64,000 bases of DNA from CAVSDF01 sp963726715. Its GTDB lineage: Bacteria > Bacteroidota > Rhodothermia > Rhodothermales > BA12. Below the pieces are notes generated by a model. The model did not search any database. It was not told the origin of the DNA and saw only the letters and a program-made list of their open reading frames with translations. The stretch spans positions 62,001 through 126,000 of the forward strand of contig CAVSDF010000015.1 in assembly GCA_963726715.1 (NCBI GenBank), written 5' to 3'. The translations under genes and the position numbers were made by a program. Positions 1 through 8,469 of this stretch are shown here, in pieces; position 1 is the first letter of the stretch; each line of letters opens with the position of its first letter.

Positions 1-207
1 CTCGCCCTCGGCGATGAGCTCCTCGACGCCCGCACCGCCGCCGATGCCGCAGCGACCGGCGCCGACGACACCGCCGCCCACCTCGCCGACGCCCTCCTCG
101 CGCTCGACCTTCACCTCGCCGCCGCCCTCACCCCGCCCCGAGCCACCGTGCTGCCGGAGGGGGAGGTGGACGACGACGATGAGGATGCGGACGACGACAC
201 CGCGTAG
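1..207 (+). CDS. zapA: ZapA-like cell division protein, C-terminal fragment
   Basis: Open reading frame entering from the left edge; 68 codons are visible before the TAG stop at 205-207. The fragment is rich in Ala, Leu and Asp with a heptad-like helical pattern (residues 1-45 of the fragment) and ends in an acidic tail of Asp and Glu. ZapA proteins end in a helical coiled coil that dimerises and bundles FtsZ, and in Bacteroidota zapA commonly lies directly before rny, which is the next gene here. The N-terminal domain is outside the window, so the family call rests on the helical tail plus gene order. It could be another small coiled-coil protein. Confidence 0.5.
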   Translation, partial: LALGDELLDARTAADAAATGADDTAAHLADALLALDLHLAAALTPPRATVLPEGEVDDDDEDADDDTA

Positions 208-212
208 GGGAC

Positions 213-452
213 GTCCGTGCACGTCCTGCCCTCTCCACCCCACGCACGGGCGTCGACACCCCTCGACGCCGCTCAGGGCGGGTGCTCGGCCACCGGATGA
301 GGCACACGGGCCGCAGCCGTGCGTGCTGAGGGTCGCTTCGCGGGCCTCGAACACGACGTAGCCGCATCCAACGGGCGCGCGGCAGAGGAACCGGCGCGTG
401 AACGTCCGGTGTAAGCGCGGGCCTGCCTTACCGGGCAGGCGTGCACGGCTCG
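213..452 (+). ncRNA. ssrS: Structured RNA candidate between zapA and rny; possible 6S RNA
   Basis: Bases 215-231 and 433-448 are complementary over about 16 pairs (CCGTGCACG at the 5' side against CGTGCACGG at the 3' side, plus CCTGCCC against GGGCAGG), closing a domain of about 234 nt. Inside, 323-356 can fold as an apical hairpin with a CGC-TTC-GCG tip. A competing short hairpin forms at 421-440 (GCCTGCC / GGCAGGC). A long closing stem, internal bubble, apical hairpin, about 240 nt length and position after zapA all fit 6S RNA, the RNA that binds RNA polymerase holoenzyme. The conserved 6S primary sequence was not confirmed, so this could instead be a long structured leader of rny. Confidence 0.35.
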
Positions 453-687
453 GGGCGCACCATATGGGAGCGGTACTCTTTTGTTTTCAGGGGCCCTTCT
501 TCGCAACTCCGACAACAGGCCCTGACCGCCCCCGTGGCGGTGCCGCTTCGGCGGCCGTGGGACGTTGGACGAGGACGAGCGGCCTCGACCGTGATACGAA
601 GGTCGCTCTTCATATCCGACGCTCCGTGTCCGTGCGCTTCTTTCTCGCCCCGGCAGGCTCCGGGCGCTCCGCTCACGCCGTGGGCCG

Positions 688-712
688 CGCCCCTGCCGCC
701 GGGGCGTCTTTG
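688..712 (+). terminator. GC hairpin with short T tract, possible terminator
   Basis: CGCCCC (688-693) pairs with GGGGCG (701-706) around a 7-nt loop, followed by TCTTTG. It sits 54 nt before rny and could end the upstream RNA or be part of the rny leader. The rest of 453-765 contains no coding region I can support; an AT-richer patch at 472-490 is the only other notable feature. Confidence 0.3.
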
Positions 713-765
713 CATCGTTTCCGTCGGGCGCCCGCCTCGCCGCGCCGCCCGGACTCCCCCCGTCC

Positions 766-2562
766 ATGACCTCCGCCGCGATCGCCCTCACCGTGGGCGT
801 CGCCGCCGCCGTCGCCTTCCTCGTTGGCTGGTTCCTCCGTGCGCGCCGCACGACGGATGCCGTACTCCCTTCCCAGCAGCAGTCCCTCGCCGCCGACGCC
901 GCGCTCCACGAGAGCCAGGCCGAAACGGCGCGTCTGCACGACGAGGTCGCGCGCCTGCGCGACGACCTGACAACCAACCTCACCTCCACCCTCGACGCCG
1001 AGCGCGCCCGCCTCCGAGAGACCCTGACCGCCGAGCTTTCGGCCGAGCTTGCCGCCACGCACGACGACGACCGGCAGGCCGTCCGCCGCGAGCGCCAGAA
1101 GCTCGACGCCCGCGCCCAGCAGATCGGCGCCCGTGCGCACCAGGTGCAGCAGCGCGAGGCCCTCTTGCTGCGCGCCCAGGACGCCCTCGACGCCCTGCGC
1201 CGCGAGGCCGACACGCTCCAGCAGAAGGCCCGCGCCCTCCACGGGCAGGTGCAGAGCCTCCACGGCGACGCCCGCGCCCGCCGCGACGATGCCGAGCGCG
1301 CCGCCCGCGACGCCGAGCACCGGCAGGCCCAGCTCACCGACGCCGAGGCGGCCCTCGCCGAGAGCGTCGCGAGCACCGAGGCCGAGCGCATGCGCTACCA
1401 CAGCGCCACCGACGAGATCACGCGGCGCCTCGAAGGCCTCGCCGGGCTGACGCGCGCCGAGGCCCGCGAGCAGCTCAAAACCGAACTCCTCGACGAGGTC
1501 CGCACCGAATCCGCCGCTGCCGTCAAGGACATCCGCGACGAGGCCAAGATGCGCGCGACCCGCGAGGCCAAGGAGATCATCACGACCGCCATCCAGCGCA
1601 CCGCCGCGGGCCACGCCATCGAAACCACCGTCAGCGTCGTCAACATCTCGTCGGACGAGATGAAGGGGCGCATCATCGGGCGCGAGGGGCGCAACATCCG
1701 CTCGTTCGAGGCGGCGACGGGGCTCGAAGTCATCGTCGACGACACGCCGGAGGCGGTGATCCTCTCGGGCTTCGACGCCGTGCGGCGCGAGGTCGGGCGC
1801 ATCTCGCTCCTCAAACTCATCGCCGACGGGCGCATCCACCCGGCGCGCATCGAGGAAGTGGTCGAGAAGGTGCGGAGCGAGATCGAAGAGGAGATCATCG
1901 AAGTCGGCGAGCGGACGGCCATCGACCTGCAGATCCACGGCCTCCACCCCGACCTGATCCGCATGGTCGGGCGGATGCGCTACCGGACGTCGTACGGGCA
2001 GAACCTGCTCTCGCACTCGATCGAGACCGCGCACCTCGCCTCGCTCATGGCCGCCGAACTCGGCCTCGACGCCGTGCGGGCCAAGCGGGCCGGGCTGCTG
2101 CACGACATCGGGAAGGTGATGGAGGACGAGATCGAGCAGCCGCACGCGATCGTCGGGATGGAGCTGCTCACGCGGTACAAGGAGCACGCCGACGTCATCA
2201 ACGCCGTCGGGGCGCACCACGACGAGATCGAGATGACGGCCATGATCTCGCCGCTCGTCCAGGCTGCCGACGCCATCTCCGGCGCCCGCCCCGGCGCGCG
2301 GCGCGAGGCGCTCGATGCGTACGTGAAGCGGCTCGAAAAGCTCGAAGCCCTCGCCGCCGGTTTCCGCGGCGTCGACCGCGTCTATGCGATCCAGGCCGGG
2401 CGTGAGATCCGCGTGCTCGTCAACCACGACATGGTCTCCGACGCCCTCGCCGAGCAGCTTGCGACCGACATCTCGAAAAAGATCGAGCGCGAGCTCCAGT
2501 ACCCCGGGCAGGTCAAGGTGATGGTGATCCGCGAGGTGCGGCGCGTGGCGTACGCGCGGTGA
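766..2562 (+). CDS. rny: Ribonuclease Y
   Basis: 598-aa membrane-anchored endoribonuclease that starts mRNA decay by cutting single-stranded RNA. Residues about 5-27 form one N-terminal membrane helix. A long charged coiled coil follows (about 35-270), then a KH RNA-binding domain (about 286-350) with the GxxG loop GREG near residue 305. The HD phosphohydrolase domain carries the metal-binding HD at residues 446-447 (motif HDIGK) and a second histidine pair at 484-485 (HHDE). Length and domain order match the family. Translation probably starts at the ATG at 766, because the membrane helix begins straight after it. It follows the zapA-like gene, the usual Bacteroidota order, with a 558-nt gap holding the RNA candidate. 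No lesion is visible. Confidence 0.95.
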   Translation: MTSAAIALTVGVAAAVAFLVGWFLRARRTTDAVLPSQQQSLAADAALHESQAETARLHDEVARLRDDLTTNLTSTLDAERARLRETLTAELSAELAATHDDDRQAVRRERQKLDARAQQIGARAHQVQQREALLLRAQDALDALRREADTLQQKARALHGQVQSLHGDARARRDDAERAARDAEHRQAQLTDAEAALAESVASTEAERMRYHSATDEITRRLEGLAGLTRAEAREQLKTELLDEVRTESAAAVKDIRDEAKMRATREAKEIITTAIQRTAAGHAIETTVSVVNISSDEMKGRIIGREGRNIRSFEAATGLEVIVDDTPEAVILSGFDAVRREVGRISLLKLIADGRIHPARIEEVVEKVRSEIEEEIIEVGERTAIDLQIHGLHPDLIRMVGRMRYRTSYGQNLLSHSIETAHLASLMAAELGLDAVRAKRAGLLHDIGKVMEDEIEQPHAIVGMELLTRYKEHADVINAVGAHHDEIEMTAMISPLVQAADAISGARPGARREALDAYVKRLEKLEALAAGFRGVDRVYAIQAGREIRVLVNHDMVSDALAEQLATDISKKIERELQYPGQVKVMVIREVRRVAYAR

Positions 2563-2591
2563 CCGGGCACGAGCTTAGGGGTGAAAGAAAG

Positions 2592-2945
2592 CTAGAATGC
2601 GGTCCGTGCAACGACCTGGGCAGCGCTCAGGAGAATCGTAAAGATCAGCCACGCGACGCTCCACAGGCAGAGTGTGAGATATGAGTACTGCCCGGGTCCC
2701 CTGGATTAGCTGATCGCGGCTGGTATCTGCCCCGTATGAGTTGGCGTAGCCCCGAGTATGGATACGGACGCGATAAGGGAGCCCACCAGCAAAATGTCTA
2801 TGACGTCGGCGTGGGTCCACGCCAGCACGCCCGTTGCTGACGCAAGCAAGGTCCCCAGTACCACCCATCCGGTTCGCGTTTGAAGTCCAAGCCCGTACCT
2901 CACGAAGGCAGCGGCCAGCACCCAGCCATAGCCTGACGTGTTCAT
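2592..2945 (-). pseudogene. Small polytopic membrane protein with an in-frame stop
   Basis: Reading from the ATG at 2945, 79 residues with several hydrophobic stretches (near residues 8-25, 26-44 and 47-65) end at a TAA at 2706-2708. The same frame continues past that stop for 37 residues with another clear hydrophobic helix (LCLWSVAWLIFTILLSAAQ) and ends at a TAG at 2592-2594. The simplest reading is a protein of about 117 residues with about four membrane helices, cut by one nonsense change; the 79-residue form could still be made. No family was recognised. It lies between rny and ccmF on the opposite strand. The stop could also be a sequence error, since the window has many. Confidence 0.45.
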
Positions 2946-3099
2946 CTGTGCATGATGGTGTCCTTGGAAGAGTATGCACCCATCTGTGGTGGGCTCTCCG
3001 ACTTGAAGACGCGGCCCGTTCGCCCGCGCGGCCGGACGGCCTCGGAACCGCCGTTTCGGGGGTGTCTTCACCGGTCTGTAACCTGACCGCCTTCCGCTG

Positions 3100-5604
3100 A
3101 TGATCGGCATCGCCGGGCACCTGAGCCTGATCCTCGCCTTCGTCGCCGTCCTCGGCGCCGCTGTGGCGTTCTTCCGCGCCGCGTCGGCCTCTCCCCTGCT
3201 GACCGACGACGCGCGCGCGCTGCGGATGCGCACCGGGATGTGGGCGTGGACCGCAGCGAGCGTCGCCGTGTGGCTCGCCGCGGGGCTGCTGTGGTACACG
3301 CTCCTCGCGCACCGCTTCGACTACGCCTACGCCTACCAGTACACGGCACGGGCGCTGCCGGTGCACTACCTCGTCTCGGCGCTCTGGGCGGGGCAGGAGG
3401 GCTCGTTCCTCCTCTGGATTCTTTACACCGCGCTTCTTGGTCACGCCATCGTCCGGTGGTCGCCTGCGTCGTGGCGCGCGCCCGTGCTGGCCGTCATTGC
3501 CATCTGCCAGGCGTTCCTGATCTCGATGATCGTCGGGCTGAAGTTCGGGCCGGTCCACCTCGGCTCGTCGCCGTTCCTGACGCTCGCGGAGAAGTTTCCC
3601 GACGCGCCGATGCTGCAGGTCGCGGGCTTCGTGCCGCAGGATGGCAACGGCCTCAACGACCTTCTGCAGAACCCGTGGATGGCGATCCACCCGCCGACGC
3701 TGTTCATCGGCTTTGCGACGCTTCTCGCGCCGTTCGCCTTCGCCATCGCCGCGCTCTGGCAGCGCCGCTACACCGAGTGGGTGCGGCCCGCGATGCCGTG
3801 GCTGCTGATGGGCCTCCTGATCCTCGGCGTCGGCATCACGCTCGGCGGCTACTGGGCGTACGTGACGCTCAGCTTCGGGGGCTACTGGGCATGGGACCCC
3901 GTCGAGAACTCCAGCCTCGTTCCGTGGATCGTCGGGATTGCCGCGCTCCACGCGATGCTCGTGCAGAAGAAGCGCGCGGCGGCGCAGCGCTCGGCGCTTC
4001 TGCTCACCGTGCTGACGTTCGTGCTGGTCGTGTATTCGACGTTCCTGACGCGCTCCGGCATCCTCGGCGACATCTCCGTCCACTCGTTCGTCGACCTCGG
4101 CCTCTCGGGGCAGTTGCTCGTCTGGATTCTGGTGATGACGGGCGGCGCGCTCGGGATGCTCGCGTGGCGCTGGCGCGATCTGCCGGTGCCCGAGCGCGAG
4201 GCGCCCTATCTCTCCCGCGAGTTCCTGACGTACTCGGGCGCGATGCTGCTCTGCGCGCTCTCGGCGGTCATCATCGTCGGCACGAGCGCGCCGATTCTCG
4301 GGCGCATCTTCCGCGACGAGCCGTCGGCGGTGCCGCTCTCGTTCTACAACGACTGGACGCTGCCGATCACGACGGGCGTCATGTTTCTCGTCTCGCTCGG
4401 GATGGTGTTCTGGTGGAATCGGATGACGGTCGAGCAGGTCAACCGCGCGCTCGTGCGCCCGCTCGGCCTCGCCCTCGCCGCGACCCTCGCCGTCGTGCTG
4501 CTCACGCCCTTCGCCGAGCGCACCGCCGGCGCCGCGCCCGCCGCCACCGCCGACCTCGCGGCGACCAAGGCGGCGCTGTTTCAGGGCGGCGGCCTGGCAG
4601 CGTTCTGGGGCCAGCACGGCACCGGCCTGATGATGCTGATGCTGGTCTTCACGTCGTTCTTCGCCCTCTTCGGCAACAGCGCCGTGCTCTGGCGGATCGG
4701 GCGCGGCAACTGGAAGATGGTCGGCGGCGCCCTCTCGCACGTCGGCCTCGCGCTCACCGTGCTCGGCATCGTCGCCTCGTCGGGCTTCTCGACGCCGCTC
4801 GCCATCGCGTCGGGCATGTCGATGCCGGTCGTCGGCGGCACCTCGCGCGACAACTTCGTGCTCACGCGCGGCGAGACGCGGGAGATCGGTCCGTACAAGG
4901 TCGAGTACGCCGGACGCGAGAAGACGCTGGAGGGCTTCGACCGCTACGTCCTCAACCTGCAGGACGGCGACCGCCGCTTCACGCTCAAGCCCGTCGTCTA
5001 CCAGAACCCGCGCGGCCAGTGGATCCAGCACCCCGACGTGCGCGCCTTCGCCGAACAGGACGTCTACGCGGCCGTCACCCCGGCGGCGATGTTCGAGCTT
5101 CCCGACACCGCACGCAAGGGCGGGCAGATCGAACTGGCGCAGGGCGCATCGGTGGTGATCGGCGGCGACGCCTACCGCGTGGCCTTCGAGGGCTACGAAA
5201 CCGACATCCCCGACGAGGCGATGCGCGGCCTCCGGCGCGACAGCGTGGAGATCGCGATTGCGGCGCGCGTGCTCGTCACCAACCTCAAAACCGGCGAGAG
5301 CCAGCCGCTCCGCCCCGTCTACGTGGTGATGAAGAGCGGGCGGCAAACGTACATCCAGAACCGCGTGCCCGAGTGGGACATGGGCGTCGCCTTCAACGCC
5401 ATGAACGTCGACGACGGCAAGGTCACCCTCACCATCGACGGCGTGGCGGTGAGCCCCGAGGACTGGATCGTGGTGCAGGCCTACGAGAAGCCCCTCATCG
5501 GCCTCCTGTGGTTCGGCGTAGGGATGCTGACCATCGGCTTCCTGATCGCCTTCGCCCGCCGCATCCGCGAGGTCACCGGGCGGCGGACGCTGGCGACGAG
5601 CTGA
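3100..5604 (+). CDS. ccmF: Cytochrome c biogenesis heme lyase subunit CcmF
   Basis: 834-aa polytopic membrane protein of System I cytochrome c maturation, which transfers heme from holo-CcmE to apocytochrome c outside the inner membrane. Many membrane helices span residues 1-560. The tryptophan-rich heme-binding (WWD-type) segment lies near residues 250-275 (GGYWAWDPVENSSLVPW), with the conserved HPPTLF motif near 197. A large soluble loop (about 575-800) precedes a final helix (about 805-825), the family's usual layout. Translation starts at the ATG at 3100, directly before the first helix. It stands alone here with no other ccm gene next to it, so the rest of the pathway must be elsewhere. 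Confidence 0.92.
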   Translation: MIGIAGHLSLILAFVAVLGAAVAFFRAASASPLLTDDARALRMRTGMWAWTAASVAVWLAAGLLWYTLLAHRFDYAYAYQYTARALPVHYLVSALWAGQEGSFLLWILYTALLGHAIVRWSPASWRAPVLAVIAICQAFLISMIVGLKFGPVHLGSSPFLTLAEKFPDAPMLQVAGFVPQDGNGLNDLLQNPWMAIHPPTLFIGFATLLAPFAFAIAALWQRRYTEWVRPAMPWLLMGLLILGVGITLGGYWAYVTLSFGGYWAWDPVENSSLVPWIVGIAALHAMLVQKKRAAAQRSALLLTVLTFVLVVYSTFLTRSGILGDISVHSFVDLGLSGQLLVWILVMTGGALGMLAWRWRDLPVPEREAPYLSREFLTYSGAMLLCALSAVIIVGTSAPILGRIFRDEPSAVPLSFYNDWTLPITTGVMFLVSLGMVFWWNRMTVEQVNRALVRPLGLALAATLAVVLLTPFAERTAGAAPAATADLAATKAALFQGGGLAAFWGQHGTGLMMLMLVFTSFFALFGNSAVLWRIGRGNWKMVGGALSHVGLALTVLGIVASSGFSTPLAIASGMSMPVVGGTSRDNFVLTRGETREIGPYKVEYAGREKTLEGFDRYVLNLQDGDRRFTLKPVVYQNPRGQWIQHPDVRAFAEQDVYAAVTPAAMFELPDTARKGGQIELAQGASVVIGGDAYRVAFEGYETDIPDEAMRGLRRDSVEIAIAARVLVTNLKTGESQPLRPVYVVMKSGRQTYIQNRVPEWDMGVAFNAMNVDDGKVTLTIDGVAVSPEDWIVVQAYEKPLIGLLWFGVGMLTIGFLIAFARRIREVTGRRTLATS

Positions 5605-5614
5605 GCGCCCCCCG

Positions 5615-5660
5615 ACCTGCCTCGCAAGCGGGGCAGGTGCCCGAAGGGCGGAGGGGGCAG
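5615..5660. repeat. GGGGAGGT/CCGAAGGG interspersed repeat, copy a
   Basis: CCTGCC and GGCAGG form a short hairpin (5616-5636), followed by GTGCCCGAAGGGCGGAGGGG. The same layout recurs at 12231-12266, 15081-15116 (inverted) and 32741-32783, always between genes. Here it lies just after ccmF and before the convergent VOC gene, and may also act as a terminator. Confidence 0.55.
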
Positions 5661-5685
5661 CAACGGCAGGCGGGGGACCGCGTCC

Positions 5686-6171
5686 TCAGCCGCGCTGTGC
5701 CGCCTCGATGGCAGAGATGTCGATCTTCTTCATCGTCATCATCGCATCGAAGGCGCGCTTGGCGGCGGCGCGGTCGGGGTCGGAGATCGCCCGCGTCAGG
5801 GCGACTGGCGTGATCTGCCACGACACGCCCCACTTGTCTTTGCACCACCCGCAGTCGCTCTCCTGCCCGCCGTTGCCGACGATCGCGTTCCAGTAGCGGT
5901 CTGTCTCGGCCTGGTCGTCGGTTGCGACCTGAAAGGAGAACGCCTCGCTGTGCGTGAAGTGAGGCCCGCCGTTGAGCCCGAGGCAGGGGATGCCGAGCAC
6001 GGTGAACGTGACCGTCAGCACGTCCCCTTCCCGCCCGTCCGGGTAATCTCCCGGTGCGCGGTGCACCGCGGTGACGGCCGAGTCGGGAAAGGTCTCGGCG
6101 TAAAACCGCGCGGCGTCCTCGGCGCCGCCGTCGTACCAGAGGCAGATCGTGTTCTTTGCGGGAGTCGTCAT
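5686..6171 (-). CDS. VOC family protein, PhnB-like
   Basis: 161-aa protein of the vicinal oxygen chelate superfamily, in the subgroup often labelled 3-demethylubiquinone-9 3-methyltransferase or PhnB. Visible features are the N-terminal strand-helix around LWYDGGAEDAARFYAETFPD, the central LGLNGGPHFTHSEAFSFQV and the C-terminal CGWCKDKWGVSWQITP, all typical of this subgroup. The length fits a two-module beta-alpha-beta-beta-beta fold. The substrate cannot be told: proteins of this subgroup lack a proven ubiquinone role. It is convergent with ccmF and 250 nt from the next gene, so probably transcribed alone. Confidence 0.8.
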   Translation of the reverse strand: MTTPAKNTICLWYDGGAEDAARFYAETFPDSAVTAVHRAPGDYPDGREGDVLTVTFTVLGIPCLGLNGGPHFTHSEAFSFQVATDDQAETDRYWNAIVGNGGQESDCGWCKDKWGVSWQITPVALTRAISDPDRAAAKRAFDAMMTMKKIDISAIEAAQRG

Positions 6172-6361
6172 AGGGGCGTCCTGAGGGGGAAGCGTCGCTC
6201 GGAGATGGAGCGACGGGTGAGTGGAGACGAAAGCTATCCGGCTCCCTGTGACAGCACCGGTTCACACGGTCTCCGTGACGACTCAACCGAGTGGGGCTGG
6301 ATCGTTTGGGATGCGGCGTGCGCCCCATCGTGCCCGACGCGCCACCGCGCCCGGCGCGACT

Positions 6362-6386
6362 CTGTCAGGGTCGATGCCCCTGACAG
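6362..6386. repeat. CTGTCAGG palindrome, copy a
   Basis: CTGTCAGGG (6362-6370) and CCCTGACAG (6378-6386) form a perfect 9-bp stem with a 7-nt loop in the gap between the VOC gene and the acyl-CoA dehydrogenase gene. Related hairpins occur at 16479-16508, 34606-34632 and 37221-37252. Only the copy at 16479 has a T run after it. Confidence 0.6.
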
Positions 6387-6421
6387 GGTGTCCTCCAGCC
6401 CCACCCCACACGTCCCCCCGA

Positions 6422-7264
6422 TCACGCGTAGTCGTAAAAGCCCTGCCCCGTCTTCTTGCCCAAGCGCCCGGCGGCGACCATCTTGCGGAGGAGGGGGCAC
6501 GGGCGGTACTTGTCGTCGCCGAGTTCGCGGTGGAGAACTTCGAGGATGGCCAGGCACACGTCGAGGCCGATGAAGTCGGCGAGGGCGATCGGCCCCATCG
6601 GGTGCGCCATGCCGCGCTTCATGACCTCATCGACAGATTCCTTGGTCGCCACGCCTTCGTGGATGCAGAAGATCGCCTCGTTGATCATCGGCATCAGCAC
6701 GCGGTTCGAGACGAAGCCGGGCGAATCCATCACCTCGACGGGCACCTTGCCGAGCGCTTCCGAGAGGCTCCGGACCGCCTCGTAGGTCTCGTCGGAGGTG
6801 GCGAGGCCGCGCACGACCTCGACGAGCGACATCAGCGGGACGGGGTTGAAGAAGTGCATCCCGATCACCTTCTCCGGCCGCTTCGTCGCCGCCGCGATCG
6901 CGGTGATGGAGATCGACGACGTGTTCGAGGCGAGAATCGCCCGCGCGGGCGCGTGAACGTCGATGTGGCGGAAGATCTCGGTCTTGACGTCGATGCGCTC
7001 CGAGGCGGCCTCGACGACCAGATCGGCGTCGGCGACGGCCTCGGGGATGTCGGTGCCGGTGCTCAGGCGGGCGAGGGCGGCGTCGCGGTCGGCCTCGGCG
7101 AGGCCCTTCGAGACCTGCCGCGCGAGGTTCTTCTCGATGGTCGCGCGCCCGCGTTCGAGCGCGGTTTCGCTGACATCGACGAGGGTGACGGCGTGGCCGC
7201 CGAGCGCGAAGACGTGGGCGATGCCGTTGCCCATGGTGCCGGCGCCGAGGACGGTGACGTTCAT
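6422..7264 (-). CDS. 3-hydroxybutyryl-CoA (3-hydroxyacyl-CoA) dehydrogenase
   Basis: 280-aa NAD(P)-dependent dehydrogenase that interconverts 3-hydroxyacyl-CoA and 3-oxoacyl-CoA in short-chain fatty acid or butanoate metabolism. The N-terminal Rossmann motif is VLGAGTMGNGIAHV (residues 5-18). The catalytic region shows SNTSS (113-117) and GMHFFNP with the catalytic His near residue 137, and a glutamate in VVEAASE near 85. The C-terminal helical domain contains SPGFVSNR and ends GKKTGQGFYDY. The length is normal for a stand-alone Hbd/PaaH enzyme. The start is the ATG at 7264. No thiolase or crotonase lies alongside, so the exact pathway is uncertain. Confidence 0.9.
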   Translation of the reverse strand: MNVTVLGAGTMGNGIAHVFALGGHAVTLVDVSETALERGRATIEKNLARQVSKGLAEADRDAALARLSTGTDIPEAVADADLVVEAASERIDVKTEIFRHIDVHAPARAILASNTSSISITAIAAATKRPEKVIGMHFFNPVPLMSLVEVVRGLATSDETYEAVRSLSEALGKVPVEVMDSPGFVSNRVLMPMINEAIFCIHEGVATKESVDEVMKRGMAHPMGPIALADFIGLDVCLAILEVLHRELGDDKYRPCPLLRKMVAAGRLGKKTGQGFYDYA

Positions 7265-7391
7265 GCAGATAAGGAGTTTAGATGACGCGCGGCGCGGAGC
7301 CGCAGAGGGTGAAGCAGGGTGTGGAAACGGGCGCGGCGCGCGAGACCGGCGGGGGTCGTCGCGCGCCGCGAGAGGGAGCGCCAGAGATCGC

Positions 7392-8273
7392 TCAGGCCGT
7401 GAGCGCGTCGGCGGGGACCGTGAGCGGGACGTTGTCGATCAGGCGCGTCGCGCCGAGGTGGGCGGCGAGGGCGATGAGGACGCGCTGACCGGCATGGAGC
7501 GGCCCGGCGGCCGGGCGCAGCGTGTCGGCCTCGACGAGTTCGACGTACTGCACCCGCACATCCGGCGCGCCCGCGAGCACCGTGCGGGCGGCCTCAACGA
7601 GAGCCTCCGGACGCCGTTCCCCGCCCGCGAGGGCCGATTCGGCCGCCTGCAAGGCACCGTGGAGCACGGGCGCAGCGGCGCGCTCGCCTGCCGAAAGGAG
7701 CGCGTTGCGCGACGACATCGCCAGCCCGTCAGCCTCGCGCACCGTCGGCAGGGCGACGATTTCGACCGGGAAGCGCAGCGCCGCCGTCATGCGCCGGACG
7801 ATGGCGAGTTGCTGCGCATCCTTCTGCCCGAACACCGCCACGTCGGGCTGACACGCGTTGAAGAGCCGCGCGACGACCGTCGTCACGCCCGCGAAGTGCC
7901 CCGGACGGTGCGGCCCGTCGAGGTGCGCGTCGAGGCCGCCGACCGTCACATCGACCCCATCATCGGTGCCGAACGGGTAGACCTCCTCGACCGACGGCAG
8001 GAAGAGCGCGTCGCATCCGGCGTCTTCGAGGCGGCGCGCGTCGCCGTCCGCGTCGCGCGGGTAGCGGGCGAAGTCTTCCGACGGCCCGAACTGCGTCGGG
8101 TTGACGAAGACCGACGCGGTGACGTGGTCGGCGTAGCGGCGGGCGAGGGCGACGAGCGCGAGGTGTCCGTCGTGGAGGGCGCCCATCGTCGGCACGAGCG
8201 CGAGGCGCTGCCCGGCGCGCTTGAGGCGTCGCGCCTCGGCCTGCATGGCCGCGACGGTGGTGAATCGGTGCAT
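7392..8273 (-). CDS. panC: Pantothenate synthetase
   Basis: 293-aa enzyme that joins pantoate and beta-alanine with ATP to make pantothenate, the vitamin B5 precursor of coenzyme A. Signature motifs are present: PTMGALHDGH (residues about 28-37) for ATP binding, SVFVNPTQF, the GQKDAQQ segment, and MSSRN, the KMSKS-like ATP loop. The length matches the family. The ATG at 8273 is used because it starts the conserved MHRFTTVAAM segment and lies 22 nt after a TACCTTG promoter-like box. It is divergent from fumC; no panB or panD is nearby. Confidence 0.93.
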   Translation of the reverse strand: MHRFTTVAAMQAEARRLKRAGQRLALVPTMGALHDGHLALVALARRYADHVTASVFVNPTQFGPSEDFARYPRDADGDARRLEDAGCDALFLPSVEEVYPFGTDDGVDVTVGGLDAHLDGPHRPGHFAGVTTVVARLFNACQPDVAVFGQKDAQQLAIVRRMTAALRFPVEIVALPTVREADGLAMSSRNALLSAGERAAAPVLHGALQAAESALAGGERRPEALVEAARTVLAGAPDVRVQYVELVEADTLRPAAGPLHAGQRVLIALAAHLGATRLIDNVPLTVPADALTA

Positions 8274-8295
8274 CGGGGGGTTCGAAGGGAGGCCG

Positions 8296-8302
8296 CAAGG
8301 TA
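8296..8302 (-). promoter_or_regulatory. Putative -7 box upstream of panC
   Basis: TACCTTG on the minus strand, ending 22 nt before the panC ATG. It resembles the Bacteroidota sigma-A -7 consensus TAnnTTTG and matches boxes before several other genes in this window. No clear TTTG -33 element was seen. Confidence 0.45.
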
Positions 8303-8469
8303 GGGGCCGGGCGAAGGCGCCCGTCCGACGACGGACGACGGACGACCGCGAACCTGTCGGGTTGGGGGACCGAGAGGGTGTGCCGCGCGACAAACCGCGC
8401 CGCGCCCGGAATCCCGCGCGCACGCCGCGCCGTGCAACGGGCATCGACCCGTTCCTCTCTTCCGTCCCG

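Noticed and set aside
441..2405. Long plus-strand frame overlapping rny
   Set aside because: Arg/Pro-rich shadow frame of rny; no domain; rny has intact KH and HD motifs.
2575..5346. Very long minus-strand open frame (over 900 codons) opposite ccmF
   Set aside because: Arg/Glu/His-rich translation typical of antisense frames of high-GC genes; ccmF on the plus strand has clear domains and membrane helices.
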